A stretch of DNA of 64,000 nucleotides from Sphingomonadaceae bacterium 3R27C6 (lineage in GTDB: Bacteria; Pseudomonadota; Alphaproteobacteria; Sphingomonadales; Sphingomonadaceae): positions 186,001-250,000 of the forward strand of contig SCNS01000002.1 in NCBI GenBank assembly GCA_005503215.1, in the 5' to 3' direction. Position numbers and translations under genes: made by a program. Below, piece by piece: positions 37,313 through 45,338 of the stretch; positions within the stretch are counted from its first letter, which is position 1, and every line of letters starts with the position of its first letter. The notes below the pieces were generated by a model that ran no database searches, was not told where the DNA came from, and saw only the letters and a list, made by a program, of their open reading frames with translations.

Positions 37313-37802
37313 GGAGCACCGCCTTCACCGCTGCCTTGGCGTCCGCCGCGGCAATTTTCACGCCCGACAGCTTGGCGACGAGGTCGCCCGCTGCTTCGGC
37401 CGCGACCGATTCGATTTCAGCCATCGCCGAGGTGCGCGCCGCATTGACGTCGGCTTCGGCCGCCGACAGTTTGTCGGCGAGTTCGGTGTCGACCTTCGCA
37501 AGACGCTTTTCGGCGTCTTTCGCGGCCTTGTCTTTGGCGTCGGTTATCGCCTTTTGCGCAGCGGCGCGGCTTGCGTCGCTCTGCTGGCGGTAGCTTTCTT
37601 CGAGGTTGTCGGCGGCGGCATGCGCCGCTTTCGCCGCGGCCAGATCGTCCGCCACCTTGCGGTCGCGTGCGTCCACCGTCGCCTCGATCTTCGGCAGCAT
37701 GCCGCGGCCGATGACGAAAAAGACGAAGCCGAAGGTCAGCAGCACCCAGAAAATCTGCGATGCGGCGTACCAGCTTTCAGCAAATTGGCTGATTTGAGGC
37801 AT
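37305..37802 (-). CDS. atpF': ATP synthase F0 subunit B'
   Basis: A 165-residue second stator subunit, diverged from AtpF. It has a membrane helix at about 13-33 (ASQIFWVLLTFGFVFFVIGRG) and the family motif MLPKIEATVDARDRKVADDLAAAK, then a charged coiled coil to the end. Its stop overlaps atpF by 8 bases. It follows atpE after 71 bases containing a GC-rich hairpin. Confidence 0.94.
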   Translation of the reverse strand: MPQISQFAESWYAASQIFWVLLTFGFVFFVIGRGMLPKIEATVDARDRKVADDLAAAKAAHAAADNLEESYRQQSDASRAAAQKAITDAKDKAAKDAEKRLAKVDTELADKLSAAEADVNAARTSAMAEIESVAAEAAGDLVAKLSGVKIAAADAKAAVKAVLHG

Positions 37803-37834
37803 GGATTTACTCGACCGACAAAAGAAAAGCAGTC

Positions 37835-37865
37835 GCGGGGCCCGCTTTTAGCGAGCCGGCCCCGC
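37835..37865 (-). terminator. Hairpin between atpE and the B' gene
   Basis: GCGGGGCC and GGCCCCGC (37858-37865 with 37835-37842) form an 8-bp stem, followed on the minus strand by T-rich CTTTTCTTTT. As the gene for the multicopy c subunit lies just before, this hairpin may reduce read-through or protect the atpE mRNA end. Confidence 0.5.
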
Positions 37866-37873
37866 AGACGAAA

Positions 37874-38104
37874 TCAGGCTGCCTTGAGGTACAGCAGGAT
37901 CGCGATAAGGAACGACAGCAGGCCGAGAAGTTCTGCAGCCGCGAAGCCGATGAACAGGCGGCCCTGCTGGCCGTCGGCAGCAGCCGGGTTACGCAGCGCG
38001 CTTTCGAGGAAGCTACCGAAGACGTTGCCCACACCGATGGCGGCCATACCGGCACCGATAGCGGCCAGACCGGCGCCGATGAGCGAAGCAGCTTGAACGT
38101 CCAT
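37874..38104 (-). CDS. atpE: ATP synthase F0 subunit C
   Basis: A 76-residue proteolipid that forms the proton-driven ring. Two helices, [23 protein letters not shown] and [24 protein letters not shown], surround the polar loop [12 protein letters not shown]. The proton-carrying carboxylate is Glu (residue 58, in AAAELLG). The gene is preceded by atpB with 42 bases between them. Confidence 0.97.
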   Translation of the reverse strand: MDVQAASLIGAGLAAIGAGMAAIGVGNVFGSFLESALRNPAAADGQQGRLFIGFAAAELLGLLSFLIAILLYLKAA

Positions 38105-38146
38105 TTTATACTCCTTGGGAAAAACGTTAATTATACAGTTGAAAAA

Positions 38147-38926
38147 TCAGTGCAGATTGACCGCGTCGTTCAGATAGAGCGACGTGAGAAGCGCGAACAC
38201 ATAAGCCTGGATACCCGCAACCAGCAGCTCGAGGCCGCTGATCCCGACCATCAGCGCCATGCTGGGAATGCCGACGCCGAGGCCGACCGCCGGACCGGCG
38301 GCGATCCCGTCGATGATGAACGAGGCGAACACCTTCATCAGCACGTGGCCCGCGGTCATCGCGACGAACAGTCGGAGAGCAAGGCTGAACGGGCGGACGA
38401 GGAACGACACCAGCTCGATCACCGGGATCAGCCACAGCAGCCACCAGGGCGTGCCGTGCGGGACGAAAAGCGAGAAGAAATGCAGGCCGTGGCGCCAGAA
38501 ACCGACGATCAGCACGATCGAGAAGCTCAGGATCGCGAGGAAACCGGTGATCGTGAAGTGGCTCGTCACGGTAAAGGGATGTACGCCGAACAGGCCGAGC
38601 GGCATCAGGCCGATCACGTTCAACATCAGGATGAACATGAAGAGCGAGAAGACATAAGGCGTATACTTGCGGCCTTCGGGGCCGATATTGGCGTTCATCA
38701 TGCCCGAAATGAAGCCGGTGAAGCCTTCGACGGCGACCTGCCAGCGGCCGGGGACGAGCTGGCGCTTCATCCCGCCGATCATGAAGACCCACAGGAGAAG
38801 GCCGGCGATGACCATCCACATCGCGCTGGTCGTAAAGGCAACCTCATGATTGCCGACATGGAACATGTCGAACATCTTCTGCACCTCGAACTGGTGCATC
38901 GGGTCCACTTTGCCTTGATCCGCCAC
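38147..38926 (-). CDS. atpB: ATP synthase F0 subunit A
   Basis: A 259-residue membrane protein that forms the proton channels beside the c ring. The essential arginine is in RPFSLALRLFVAMTAGHVLM, and the C-terminal helix pair SGLELLVAGIQAYVFALLTSLYLNDAV is typical. Length and helix pattern are normal. The order atpI-B-E-B'-F matches other alphaproteobacteria, with the F1 genes elsewhere in the genome. Confidence 0.96.
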   Translation of the reverse strand: MADQGKVDPMHQFEVQKMFDMFHVGNHEVAFTTSAMWMVIAGLLLWVFMIGGMKRQLVPGRWQVAVEGFTGFISGMMNANIGPEGRKYTPYVFSLFMFILMLNVIGLMPLGLFGVHPFTVTSHFTITGFLAILSFSIVLIVGFWRHGLHFFSLFVPHGTPWWLLWLIPVIELVSFLVRPFSLALRLFVAMTAGHVLMKVFASFIIDGIAAGPAVGLGVGIPSMALMVGISGLELLVAGIQAYVFALLTSLYLNDAVNLH

Positions 38927-38959
38927 GCGATACCTCGCCTAAATCCCAGTAATCCAGCT

Positions 38960-39289
38960 TCAATCCGGCTTTGAAGGCCGGATATTCGCTATTCGAAATA
39001 TGCTTCTGAAGGCGACGACTATTCCGAGGAACAGCACCACCAACAGGCCCCAGGGTGCGGTGCCGGCAAAATGATCGATCGTCCAACCGACCAAGGCGCC
39101 GCCACCGATACCGCCCAGCAGTTCGGCCAGAACACGGTTACCGAGCTTGTAATTCGCATCGGTCTCCGGTCCGGCGTTCACTGCGGTCCGTTTCGCTTCT
39201 GCGGCTTCGGCCCGGTCCAATCGCTCTTCGAGCGAGACCAGGCGCGAATCCTCCGAAGCTGGTTCCGGATCGCTGCCATTCCCCGTCAT
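38960..39289 (-). CDS. atpI: AtpI/AtpZ-like F0 assembly protein
   Basis: About 109 residues: a charged N-terminal half (LVSLEERLDRAEAAEAKR) and two membrane helices (LLGGIGGGALVGWTIDHFAG and WGLLVVLFLGIVVAFRSIFR). The N(Y)KLGNRVLAELLGG motif identifies the AtpI/AtpZ family, which helps c-ring assembly or Mg handling in relatives. Two in-frame ATGs are close: 39298 directly touches AGGAGG, while 39289 has a 9-base spacing, so 39289 is preferred. It heads the F0 operon. Confidence 0.9.
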   Translation of the reverse strand: MTGNGSDPEPASEDSRLVSLEERLDRAEAAEAKRTAVNAGPETDANYKLGNRVLAELLGGIGGGALVGWTIDHFAGTAPWGLLVVLFLGIVVAFRSIFRIANIRPSKPD

Positions 39290-39338
39290 TTGCGCCATCC
39301 TCCTGAAACAGAGCCGATATCCATCGATTCCGCCTGCG

Positions 39339-39360
39339 AAAAAAGGCCCGAAAATTCGGG
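39339..39360 (-). terminator. Hairpin plus T-run in the atp operon leader
   Basis: On the minus strand CCCGA and TCGGG (39360-39347) make a short stem, followed by CC and six Ts (39344-39339), about 40 bases before atpI. This is the layout of a weak intrinsic terminator inside the leader and could attenuate the operon. Confidence 0.4.
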
Positions 39361-39379
39361 GGACCCCTAAGGCGCGGTC

Positions 39380-39408
39380 CGTTTAGGAACGACACCCGAT
39401 TAAGTCAA
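39380..39408 (-). promoter_or_regulatory. Promoter of the atp F0 operon
   Basis: TTGACT (39408-39403) and TAAACG (39385-39380) on the minus strand are separated by exactly 17 bases. Transcription would begin near 39373, giving a leader of about 80 bases before atpI. Confidence 0.7.
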
Positions 39409-39412
39409 TGCT

Positions 39413-39428
39413 TGTGCGCAGGCGCACA
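39413..39428. repeat. Small palindromic hairpin upstream of the atp promoter
   Basis: TGTGCGC-AG-GCGCACA is a 7-bp inverted repeat 5 bases upstream of the atp -35 on the minus strand. It could be a regulator site or part of the termination region of ydbL. Confidence 0.3.
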
Positions 39429-39451
39429 AAAATGTCGCCGTCGGGGCGCGC

Positions 39452-39484
39452 AAAAATGCCGCCGCGTTTAGGGGCGCGGCGGCA
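39452..39484 (-). terminator. Intrinsic terminator after ydbL
   Basis: Read on the minus strand, TGCCGCCGCG (39484-39475) and CGCGGCGGCA (39466-39457) form a 10-bp stem with an 8-base loop, followed directly by five Ts (39456-39452). It lies 38 bases after the ydbL stop and insulates the atp promoter. Confidence 0.85.
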
Positions 39485-39522
39485 TCTGAGGGCCCGCAGG
39501 CCCTATTATGCGGCTTGTTCGG

Positions 39523-39939
39523 TTACGGGCAGCGCGCGTCGCGTTCGGGCGGGCTGCCGTCGCGGGTTTTCCAGGCGCCGCCAGGCGTCTGGTATTTCTC
39601 GCCCGGCTTGGTCTGCGCGATCAGGTTGCAGCCGCTGGTGAAGGCGAACTGCTCGACTGTGCTGCCGGTCGACTGCGCGCTCGCGGTATAGGCGGCCTTG
39701 CGCTTGATATTGAGGTCCTGCACCAGCGCGCGGATCGCCGGGGTCGGCGTGGTCGCGAACCCCAGATAGCCGTCGACCTGCTCGCCGATCTGCCCCGCGG
39801 CACGCGCGGCGGCATAGGCGGGATCGCGCTGCGCCATCGCCGACGGCACGGCCAGCGCAACGGCGGCGGTGGCCGCAATCGCAGCAAGTGCCAGTCCGGT
39901 CGGTTTCCACATCGTCTTGGTCATCTTCTTATTCCCCAT
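39523..39939 (-). CDS. ydbL: YdbL-family (DUF1318) periplasmic protein
   Basis: A 138-residue exported protein with a signal peptide (LALAAIAATAAVALAVPSAMA) and the DUF1318 core QRDPAYAAARAAGQIGEQVDGYLGFA. In E. coli YdbL modulates the YdbH-YnbE lipid-transport bridge, and the three genes are adjacent here in the same order. The ATG at 39939 overlaps the ynbE stop (TGATG), which favours it; an ATG at 39924 with GGGGAA 8 bases upstream is a rival. Two cysteines (SGCNLIA and RCP at the C-terminus) may form a disulfide. Confidence 0.92.
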   Translation of the reverse strand: MGNKKMTKTMWKPTGLALAAIAATAAVALAVPSAMAQRDPAYAAARAAGQIGEQVDGYLGFATTPTPAIRALVQDLNIKRKAAYTASAQSTGSTVEQFAFTSGCNLIAQTKPGEKYQTPGGAWKTRDGSPPERDARCP

Positions 39940-40154
39940 CAGAATATCTCGCTATTCTGCTCGATGAGCTTCTTGGCGTCGCCATCCAGCCTGTACACCA
40001 CTTCCTGACGGATGTTGATGTTCAGGTTGATCTCGATCGGCTTGTCGGGAGTGTCGATCTGGACGCAGCCCGCAAGGGCGGCCGCCCCCATCGTCACTGC
40101 AACACACCTATCGCCTATGGCCAGCCTCCTAGCTCCAGTCTTGGGTATCTTCAT
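39939..40154 (-). CDS. ynbE: YnbE-like outer-membrane lipoprotein
   Basis: A 71-residue lipoprotein with a lipobox LAGC (cysteine near 30) after a hydrophobic segment. The short mature part, PIEINLNINIRQEVVYRLDGDAKKLIEQN, matches YnbE. In E. coli YnbE anchors YdbH to the outer membrane. The gene starts inside the last codons of ydbH (4-base ATGA overlap) and its stop overlaps the ydbL ATG by one base, so the three are translated in sequence. Confidence 0.92.
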   Translation of the reverse strand: MKIPKTGARRLAIGDRCVAVTMGAAALAGCVQIDTPDKPIEINLNINIRQEVVYRLDGDAKKLIEQNSEIF

Positions 40155-43100
40155 TGCACGGGCTCGCTTTCTGGGGGCTGAACGGGGACGATCTTTACTT
40201 TTTCGGCTTCTTCCTGCGCGCGGATCAACGCGGGCAGATTCTGTTCGATGAGCAGCGATGGGTCGTAGAACCCCTTCGCCGACGTCAAAAGCTGGCGAAA
40301 CGGCGCCGTGATCTTCACATTGAAGACCAGCGGCAGTTTTGCGACCTGGTTGGTCAGGAAATTACGCGTCGCGCCTTCCCCCTGCCCCACGCCGCCAAAG
40401 CGGATATCGGTCACCATTTCGCCGTCGAGGTCCCCGTTCAATATGATCGTGAGGTCGTCATATTTGAGGCTGCGCAGCGCGCCAAAGGCAAAATTGGCGA
40501 TGACACCCAGATTGCGGTTCGACAATTCGCCGACATAGGCGAGCGTGCCGCCGCCGCCGCGCGAATCGATGCGGCCACCCACGATGCGCCCGCCCATCCC
40601 GTCGAACTCGACCGGCAAGGTCCCGTCGAACACGCCCGTCGCGTTGATATTGTCAAAGCCGAAGCTTTGCAGGAACACCGCCGCGTCGACCCCAACGATA
40701 TCGAACGACAGCCGCCGCGCTTTCTCCGTGCCGAAATCGAGCGTCGTCGGATGGAGGAGCAACTGCCCGCCGCCAAAGGGCCAGCTCCCACCCTCGACCC
40801 GGACACGATTATTGTCGAGCAACTGATATTCGATCTCGCCGTCGACAACTGGAATACCCGGGTTGATCTCCTTGATCTTCGCTATCTGACCCGGCGCCGA
40901 TCTAAGGCCAATCAGGTCGTCGAAACTGAGCGTCGTCGTCAGCCCCGTTACCGGTCCGAACGCCGCGGCGAGGCTGGCGTCGGCGGTCGCGAAGGTTCCG
41001 CGGCTCGTGACGCCGTCCGCGGTCCATTCGATACGGCCGTCGCCGACCACCGAACCTTGCACGTTGGCCACGACGCCGAGCGCGAGGCTGGTCAGCTGGT
41101 CGGGCTGGAACGCCTCGTTGAAGCGCAGTTCCTTGACGACAAGGTCAGCCGAACCGCTGCTGTCGGAAAGCCGGTGGCGGATCAGCGTGTCGAGGATCTT
41201 TGTCCCGGTCTTCCGCTCGTGGAAAGCCGCCTTCGCTTCGATCATCCCGTTCGCGAAGCGCAGATTCGCTTCATTGCTGACCAGCGGGAAGAAGCGCGGA
41301 TCGGGCGCCGCGTCGGTGAGCAGCAGCCCGCCATCGAGCGTCAGCGCGCCATTCGCGAAGCGCCATTGCCCCGCAATCTCGCTCATGTTCAGCGGCACCG
41401 CGCCGATCTTGCCGCTCGCCCCGCTGAGGTCACCCACCATGCCCTGCGGCGTCGAACGGCCGCTGAGGCTTTGCGCGCTGAAGCGCGTCACGCTCTCCCC
41501 CTCACCCAGCCGGATATCGGCGCGCGCCAGCGACCAGCGCATCGCGGAGAGGTCGATATTCGCCGGCCCGCTTTTCAGGCTGAACGGCGAACTGCCGCTC
41601 GTCCCGCGCAGTGCAATAACGGGAATGCGGATATCGCCGCGCAGCCCGTCGGGTCCGGCGCTGAGCAGCGGCGCGCCCGGGCGACTGCACAGGTCGATCG
41701 CGCTGCGGCCCAGCCGGACGCCGCTGACCTCGATCCGATCCGCCGCGACACGGCTGCATCCGCCGTCGAATGCGAGAGCTCCTCCGGTCGGGGCGAGAAA
41801 GCCGTTCAACGGCATCGTCAGCCGCTCGACGCGCCCGTCCGCGAGCGGCCCCGACAGCGTCGCCGCGGTTGCGAAGCGCATCAGACCGCCCGCGCCGCCC
41901 GAAAAACGCACCGGCGTCAGCGTCAGCCGCGCGCCTCCGGCGCTATAAGAATCGAAGCTGGCGAGCCCCGTCACCCTTCCCTCGGCGCTGCGATCGATGC
42001 TCAGCGTTCCCGAAGGCAGGTCGCCACCCGCGATGCTCCAGCGTCCCGTCGCGATCACCGCGGGCTCGTCGGCGCCATAGAGATAGCCGATACGGCTGTC
42101 CGCGCCGCCGGTGAAATGTGCGCCGCTCGCACTCGTCAATTCGGGCGCGATCAGGTCGACGCGCGCCGTTGGCCCTTCGCCCGCGAGCGCAAAGCCTGCG
42201 CTACCGCTCGCATCGGCGAGCACGCGGCTCAGCGCGCCGACGGCCTTCACCGCGAGAGGCCCGACCGGCGTGCCCGCCAGCCCGCGCGCGCTTTCGGCGA
42301 GCGAGCGCCGCAAATCGGCACTGCCGCTGGCGCGGGCGAAGCTGATCTGCCCGTCGAACTTCGGCGCCGCGCTACCGACGCTGCCCTTGGCTTCGAGGTT
42401 TACCGTCTCGGCCGCAAAATCGGCGCCGCGCAGGCGTGCCATGTCAGCATCGATGTCGAGCTTTGTCAGCACCGCCGTCCCGTCGAAGCGCGCGACCACG
42501 CCCATCCGGTCGGCGGCGACGGGTCCCGCGACGAGCCGCGCGATGCTCGCGTCGGCCTTGCCCTTCCAGCTTTGCAGATCCTCCGACAGCGAAAGGTCGA
42601 GCGCTACCTGCGGCGATGCGGCGGTGACACGCCCGTTGGCGCAGGCAAGCGCGCCGCCGCGCAGAGGGCCGACCAGCTGCGGCCGGACATCGCGAACAAG
42701 AACCGTGCCATAGAAGCTGATATCGTCGCCGCTGCACCCCGCCGCCGCAATGCGCGGCGCGACGAGCGCGAGCTTGCCGGTGAAGTCGCGGCGCAAATTG
42801 CCGCCGCCGTGCAGCGCCGCACCGATATTGCCCCACGGCGTCTCAACGCGTGCCCGCGCATCGCGCAGCGCGACCGACAGGTCGGGCAAAGCGAACGGAT
42901 CCTTGCTCGTCGGATCGCGGAACTTGTCGAGCGAACCGAACGACAGGCGGCCGTCGACGAAGCGGCCATAGAGCCGGACGCCCTCGGCATTGATTCCCGA
43001 GACATAGGGACCGCGCCAGCCATAGCCGAGCAGGACTTCGACGCGTTTCGCGGTCAGGTCGGGACGCTTCGGGTCGCCGATCACGATGTCGGACAGCTGC

Positions 43101-43312
43101 TCGCTGCGAAAGCCGATCCGGTCGATCGTATAGCGCGCCGGAACATCGCGGCTTTCGAGCTGGTCGCGAATGAATTCATCGGCGATCGGCTCGCGCGCGA
43201 TCCAGACCCCTGCGACGAGGATGATCACCGCGCCCGCCGTCAGCCAACGTTTCTTGAACAGCAACGTCCGGACTTTCCACCGCGGCGGCGGCACCGCTTC
43301 CGCGTCAGTCAT
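40151..43312 (-). CDS. ydbH: YdbH-like AsmA-family envelope lipid-transport protein
   Basis: A 1053-residue protein with one N-terminal inner-membrane helix (residues about 25-40, WLTAGAVIILVAGVWIA) and a very long periplasmic beta-rich body. It ends in the conserved C-terminal YdbH region (about 880-1040, KLPLVFNVKITAPFRQLLTSAKGFYDPSLLIEQNLPALI in parts). In E. coli YdbH, TamB and YhdP are redundant bridges that carry phospholipid from inner to outer membrane. The following YnbE and YdbL genes confirm the assignment. Antisense to it runs a 1055-codon open frame, which is a GC-content shadow. Confidence 0.93.
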   Translation of the reverse strand: MTDAEAVPPPRWKVRTLLFKKRWLTAGAVIILVAGVWIAREPIADEFIRDQLESRDVPARYTIDRIGFRSEQLSDIVIGDPKRPDLTAKRVEVLLGYGWRGPYVSGINAEGVRLYGRFVDGRLSFGSLDKFRDPTSKDPFALPDLSVALRDARARVETPWGNIGAALHGGGNLRRDFTGKLALVAPRIAAAGCSGDDISFYGTVLVRDVRPQLVGPLRGGALACANGRVTAASPQVALDLSLSEDLQSWKGKADASIARLVAGPVAADRMGVVARFDGTAVLTKLDIDADMARLRGADFAAETVNLEAKGSVGSAAPKFDGQISFARASGSADLRRSLAESARGLAGTPVGPLAVKAVGALSRVLADASGSAGFALAGEGPTARVDLIAPELTSASGAHFTGGADSRIGYLYGADEPAVIATGRWSIAGGDLPSGTLSIDRSAEGRVTGLASFDSYSAGGARLTLTPVRFSGGAGGLMRFATAATLSGPLADGRVERLTMPLNGFLAPTGGALAFDGGCSRVAADRIEVSGVRLGRSAIDLCSRPGAPLLSAGPDGLRGDIRIPVIALRGTSGSSPFSLKSGPANIDLSAMRWSLARADIRLGEGESVTRFSAQSLSGRSTPQGMVGDLSGASGKIGAVPLNMSEIAGQWRFANGALTLDGGLLLTDAAPDPRFFPLVSNEANLRFANGMIEAKAAFHERKTGTKILDTLIRHRLSDSSGSADLVVKELRFNEAFQPDQLTSLALGVVANVQGSVVGDGRIEWTADGVTSRGTFATADASLAAAFGPVTGLTTTLSFDDLIGLRSAPGQIAKIKEINPGIPVVDGEIEYQLLDNNRVRVEGGSWPFGGGQLLLHPTTLDFGTEKARRLSFDIVGVDAAVFLQSFGFDNINATGVFDGTLPVEFDGMGGRIVGGRIDSRGGGGTLAYVGELSNRNLGVIANFAFGALRSLKYDDLTIILNGDLDGEMVTDIRFGGVGQGEGATRNFLTNQVAKLPLVFNVKITAPFRQLLTSAKGFYDPSLLIEQNLPALIRAQEEAEKVKIVPVQPPESEPVQ

Positions 43313-43481
43313 GGGATGTAGCCGATGACGTCATGGCGGCAAAATCTCGTCCCTCGACCCGAACCCTGTTCACGGCACAAACGCCGGAAATCCCGTTTCG
43401 ATGCAGGAATTTGATCCGCTTCGCCATCTTCCTTACCCTATGACCGTTGAGTGCGCCTCACAAGGCGGTTATTGCCGCGCC

Positions 43482-44159
43482 ATGGGGGATACGCCGGACC
43501 ATCTTGGGCATCGCGCGCGGTTGCGGGCTCGCCTGCTCGACGACGCCGACGGCCTCGCCGATTACGAGCTGGTCGAATATCTGCTCACGCTCGCAATCCC
43601 GCGCCGCGATACCAAGCCCCTCGCCAAAGCGCTGCTCCGCGAATTCGGTTCGCTGGCTCAGCTGGTCAGCGCCGATCCCGAATCGCTGCGCCGGGTCGAC
43701 GGGCTCAGCGATACCGGCATTGCGGCGGTGAAGATCGTCCAGGCCGCGAGCCTGCGCCTGCTTAAGGGCGAATTTCGCGACAAACCATTATTGTCCAGCT
43801 GGGACGCGCTGCTCGACTGGTTGCGCGCCGACATGGGGCCGATCGACGTCGAGCGCGTTCGCGTCCTCTATCTCAATTCGCGCAACATGCTGATCCGCGA
43901 CGAACTCGCGAGCGAAGGCTCGATCGACCAGTCGGCGATCTATGTTCGCGAAGTCATCAAGCGCGCGCTCGAACTCGGCGCTTCGGCGATCATCCTTGTC
44001 CATAACCACCCCAGCGGCAGCCCCGAACCGAGCCGGCAGGATATCGCGATCACCAAGGATATCGCCGGCGCCGCCGCGAAACTTGGAATCGCGCTCCACG
44101 ATCACATCATTATCGGCGGGTCCGATTACCGCAGCTTCCGCGCGATGGGGCTGCTCTAG
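43482..44159 (+). CDS. radC: RadC-family JAB domain protein
   Basis: A 225-residue protein with an N-terminal helix-hairpin-helix-like region (LADYELVEYLLTLAIPRRDTKPLAKALL) and a C-terminal MPN/JAB metallo-domain (about 105-225) with the metal ligands in LVHNHPSGSPEPSRQDIAIT and a glutamate nearby. Despite its old name it is not needed for radiation survival; the biochemical function is unsettled. ATG 43482 (MGDTPDHLGHR) matches the family start; ATGs at 43401 and 43440 would add a tail. The gene diverges from ydbH. Confidence 0.9.
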   Translation: MGDTPDHLGHRARLRARLLDDADGLADYELVEYLLTLAIPRRDTKPLAKALLREFGSLAQLVSADPESLRRVDGLSDTGIAAVKIVQAASLRLLKGEFRDKPLLSSWDALLDWLRADMGPIDVERVRVLYLNSRNMLIRDELASEGSIDQSAIYVREVIKRALELGASAIILVHNHPSGSPEPSRQDIAITKDIAGAAAKLGIALHDHIIIGGSDYRSFRAMGLL

Positions 44160-44268
44160 CCCGTCATTTGACTTCCGTCGTCCGCGGCCACATCATCATG
44201 GCTATGCAGATTCGGCGCAGCCTTCTCCATTTCCGCCATCACGGGGGACAGCTTCTCGCGGGCATTTA

Positions 44269-44305
44269 GCCCCGGGTTCCGGCGCGCTCGCCCCGAACCC
44301 GGGGC
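44269..44305. repeat. 10-bp inverted repeat between radC and rnk
   Basis: GCCCCGGGTT (44269-44278) and AACCCGGGGC (44296-44305) make a GC-rich stem with a 17-base loop in the 209-base gap after radC. It could be a terminator for radC or a dispersed palindrome. The gap shows no gene I can support. Confidence 0.45.
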
Positions 44306-44368
44306 ACCTTCCGTCCAGACATTGCCGCGCGTGGCCAGCCGCCGCGCGCCAGCCGGAAAGTCCGCGCC

Positions 44369-44776
44369 ATGACCAAGAAGAAAAACGGGGCTGCGATGCC
44401 CCATATCCGCATGATCGACAGCGAAGCCGACGTGCTCACCGAACTGACCCTGCAGCAGCAGCGCGATTCGGTTCGCTTCTATGAATTACTGCTCGATGAG
44501 ATCGATCGCGCCTCGATCTGCGAACGCACCAGAATCCCGCCCGACGTCGTGACCATGGGCTCCAATGTGACGTTCATCGATGAAAAAAGCGGCGCCGAAC
44601 GGACCGTGCGCCTCGTATATCCCGCCGAAGCCGACATATCGGCCGGGCGGATGTCGATCCTGACGCCGATCGGGGCAGGCCTGATCGGCCTCAGCGTCGG
44701 CCAGTCGATCAACTGGCCCGATCGCGGCGGCATCGAACACCGGCTAACGATCGTCGCGGTCGAGCAGCCCAATTAG
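44369..44776 (+). CDS. rnk: Rnk-like nucleoside diphosphate kinase regulator (GreA/GreB C-domain)
   Basis: A 135-residue protein whose C-terminal half (about 65-130: VTMGSNVTFIDEKSGAERTVRLVYPAEADISAGRMSILTPIGAGLIGL in parts) is a GreA/GreB C-terminal domain, and whose N-terminal half is a coiled coil rather than the Gre finger pair. This is the Rnk arrangement; Rnk binds RNA polymerase near the secondary channel. The start GGAAAG-ATG at 44369 is likely; ATG 44396 is possible. The final codons precede a strong hairpin facing the EF-hand gene. Confidence 0.9.
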   Translation: MTKKKNGAAMPHIRMIDSEADVLTELTLQQQRDSVRFYELLLDEIDRASICERTRIPPDVVTMGSNVTFIDEKSGAERTVRLVYPAEADISAGRMSILTPIGAGLIGLSVGQSINWPDRGGIEHRLTIVAVEQPN

Positions 44777-44794
44777 CTTTCTGCAAACGGCGAT

Positions 44795-44822
44795 GCAGCC
44801 GCCGGATCGCTCCGACGGCTGC
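44795..44822. terminator. Hairpin between converging rnk and EF-hand genes
   Basis: GCAGCCG pairs with CGGCTGC and, inside, CGGA with TCCG around a TCGC loop, with one internal mismatch. It sits between two converging stop codons. Confidence 0.65.
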
Positions 44823-44842
44823 ACCACCCCGCGGGACGCCGT

Positions 44843-45316
44843 TTAGGCGCCGCGCGACAGGAAACCGGTCAATTCGGTCTTGTTAACCGCGCCCGATTTG
44901 TCGCCGTCCGCCGATGCGAAAGCCTGGCCGATCCAGGTCTTCACCTCGGCCGATTCGACGTCGGCGCTCGGATCGGTTGCTGCACGCAGCTTCTTCATCC
45001 ACGCGCCGAACTCGGCCTCGTTCAGGTCGCCATTCTTGTCCCCGTCATAGGTCGGGAATTCCTGGTCGACGATCTGCGCGATCTGGGTCGGCGTTGCCGC
45101 CCCACCCGAAGGCGCGGGCTGGCCCGAAGCCGGCGGGGTCGACGCATCGGGTGCCGGGGCGGGGTCAGCCGGGGGCGTCGATGCGTCAGGCGCCGGAGCA
45201 GGCGCCGGTTCGCTCGCCATCGGCGGGGTGGTCGGGTCCGACGCCGGGGCAGTCGTCTGCGCCAGGGCCGGGAAACTCACGGCTGCGGCGCCGATCAAAA
45301 GCATTTGTTTCAACAT
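44843..45316 (-). CDS. Exported EF-hand protein with proline-rich linker
   Basis: A 157-residue secreted protein. The signal peptide MLKQMLLIGAAAVSFPALAQ is followed by a Pro/Ala/Asp-rich tract with two near-repeats (APAPDASTPPA at about 40-50 and 54-64). Two EF-hand loops follow at 91-102 (DGDKNGDLNEAE) and 137-148 (DGDKSGAVNKTE), with acidic ligands at the expected places, so it should bind calcium outside the cytoplasm. A gene with the same signal peptide but no EF-hands lies just upstream on the same strand. The role is unknown. Confidence 0.88.
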   Translation of the reverse strand: MLKQMLLIGAAAVSFPALAQTTAPASDPTTPPMASEPAPAPAPDASTPPADPAPAPDASTPPASGQPAPSGGAATPTQIAQIVDQEFPTYDGDKNGDLNEAEFGAWMKKLRAATDPSADVESAEVKTWIGQAFASADGDKSGAVNKTELTGFLSRGA

Positions 45317-45338
45317 GGTCTATCTCCTGTGTGCGGGG

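Noticed and set aside
40154..43321. A 1055-codon open frame antisense to ydbH, and similar long open frames opposite the autotransporter (152-3487), the amidohydrolase (16347-18773) and uvrD (61227-63539)
   Set aside because: High GC content at third codon positions leaves long stop-free frames on the other strand. They have Arg/Ala-rich, repetitive composition, no ribosome site and no recognisable domains, while the opposite strand has strong family matches.
44160..44368. A gene in the 209-base gap between radC and rnk
   Set aside because: Open frames here lack ribosome sites and have only low-complexity products; the clear feature is a GC hairpin.
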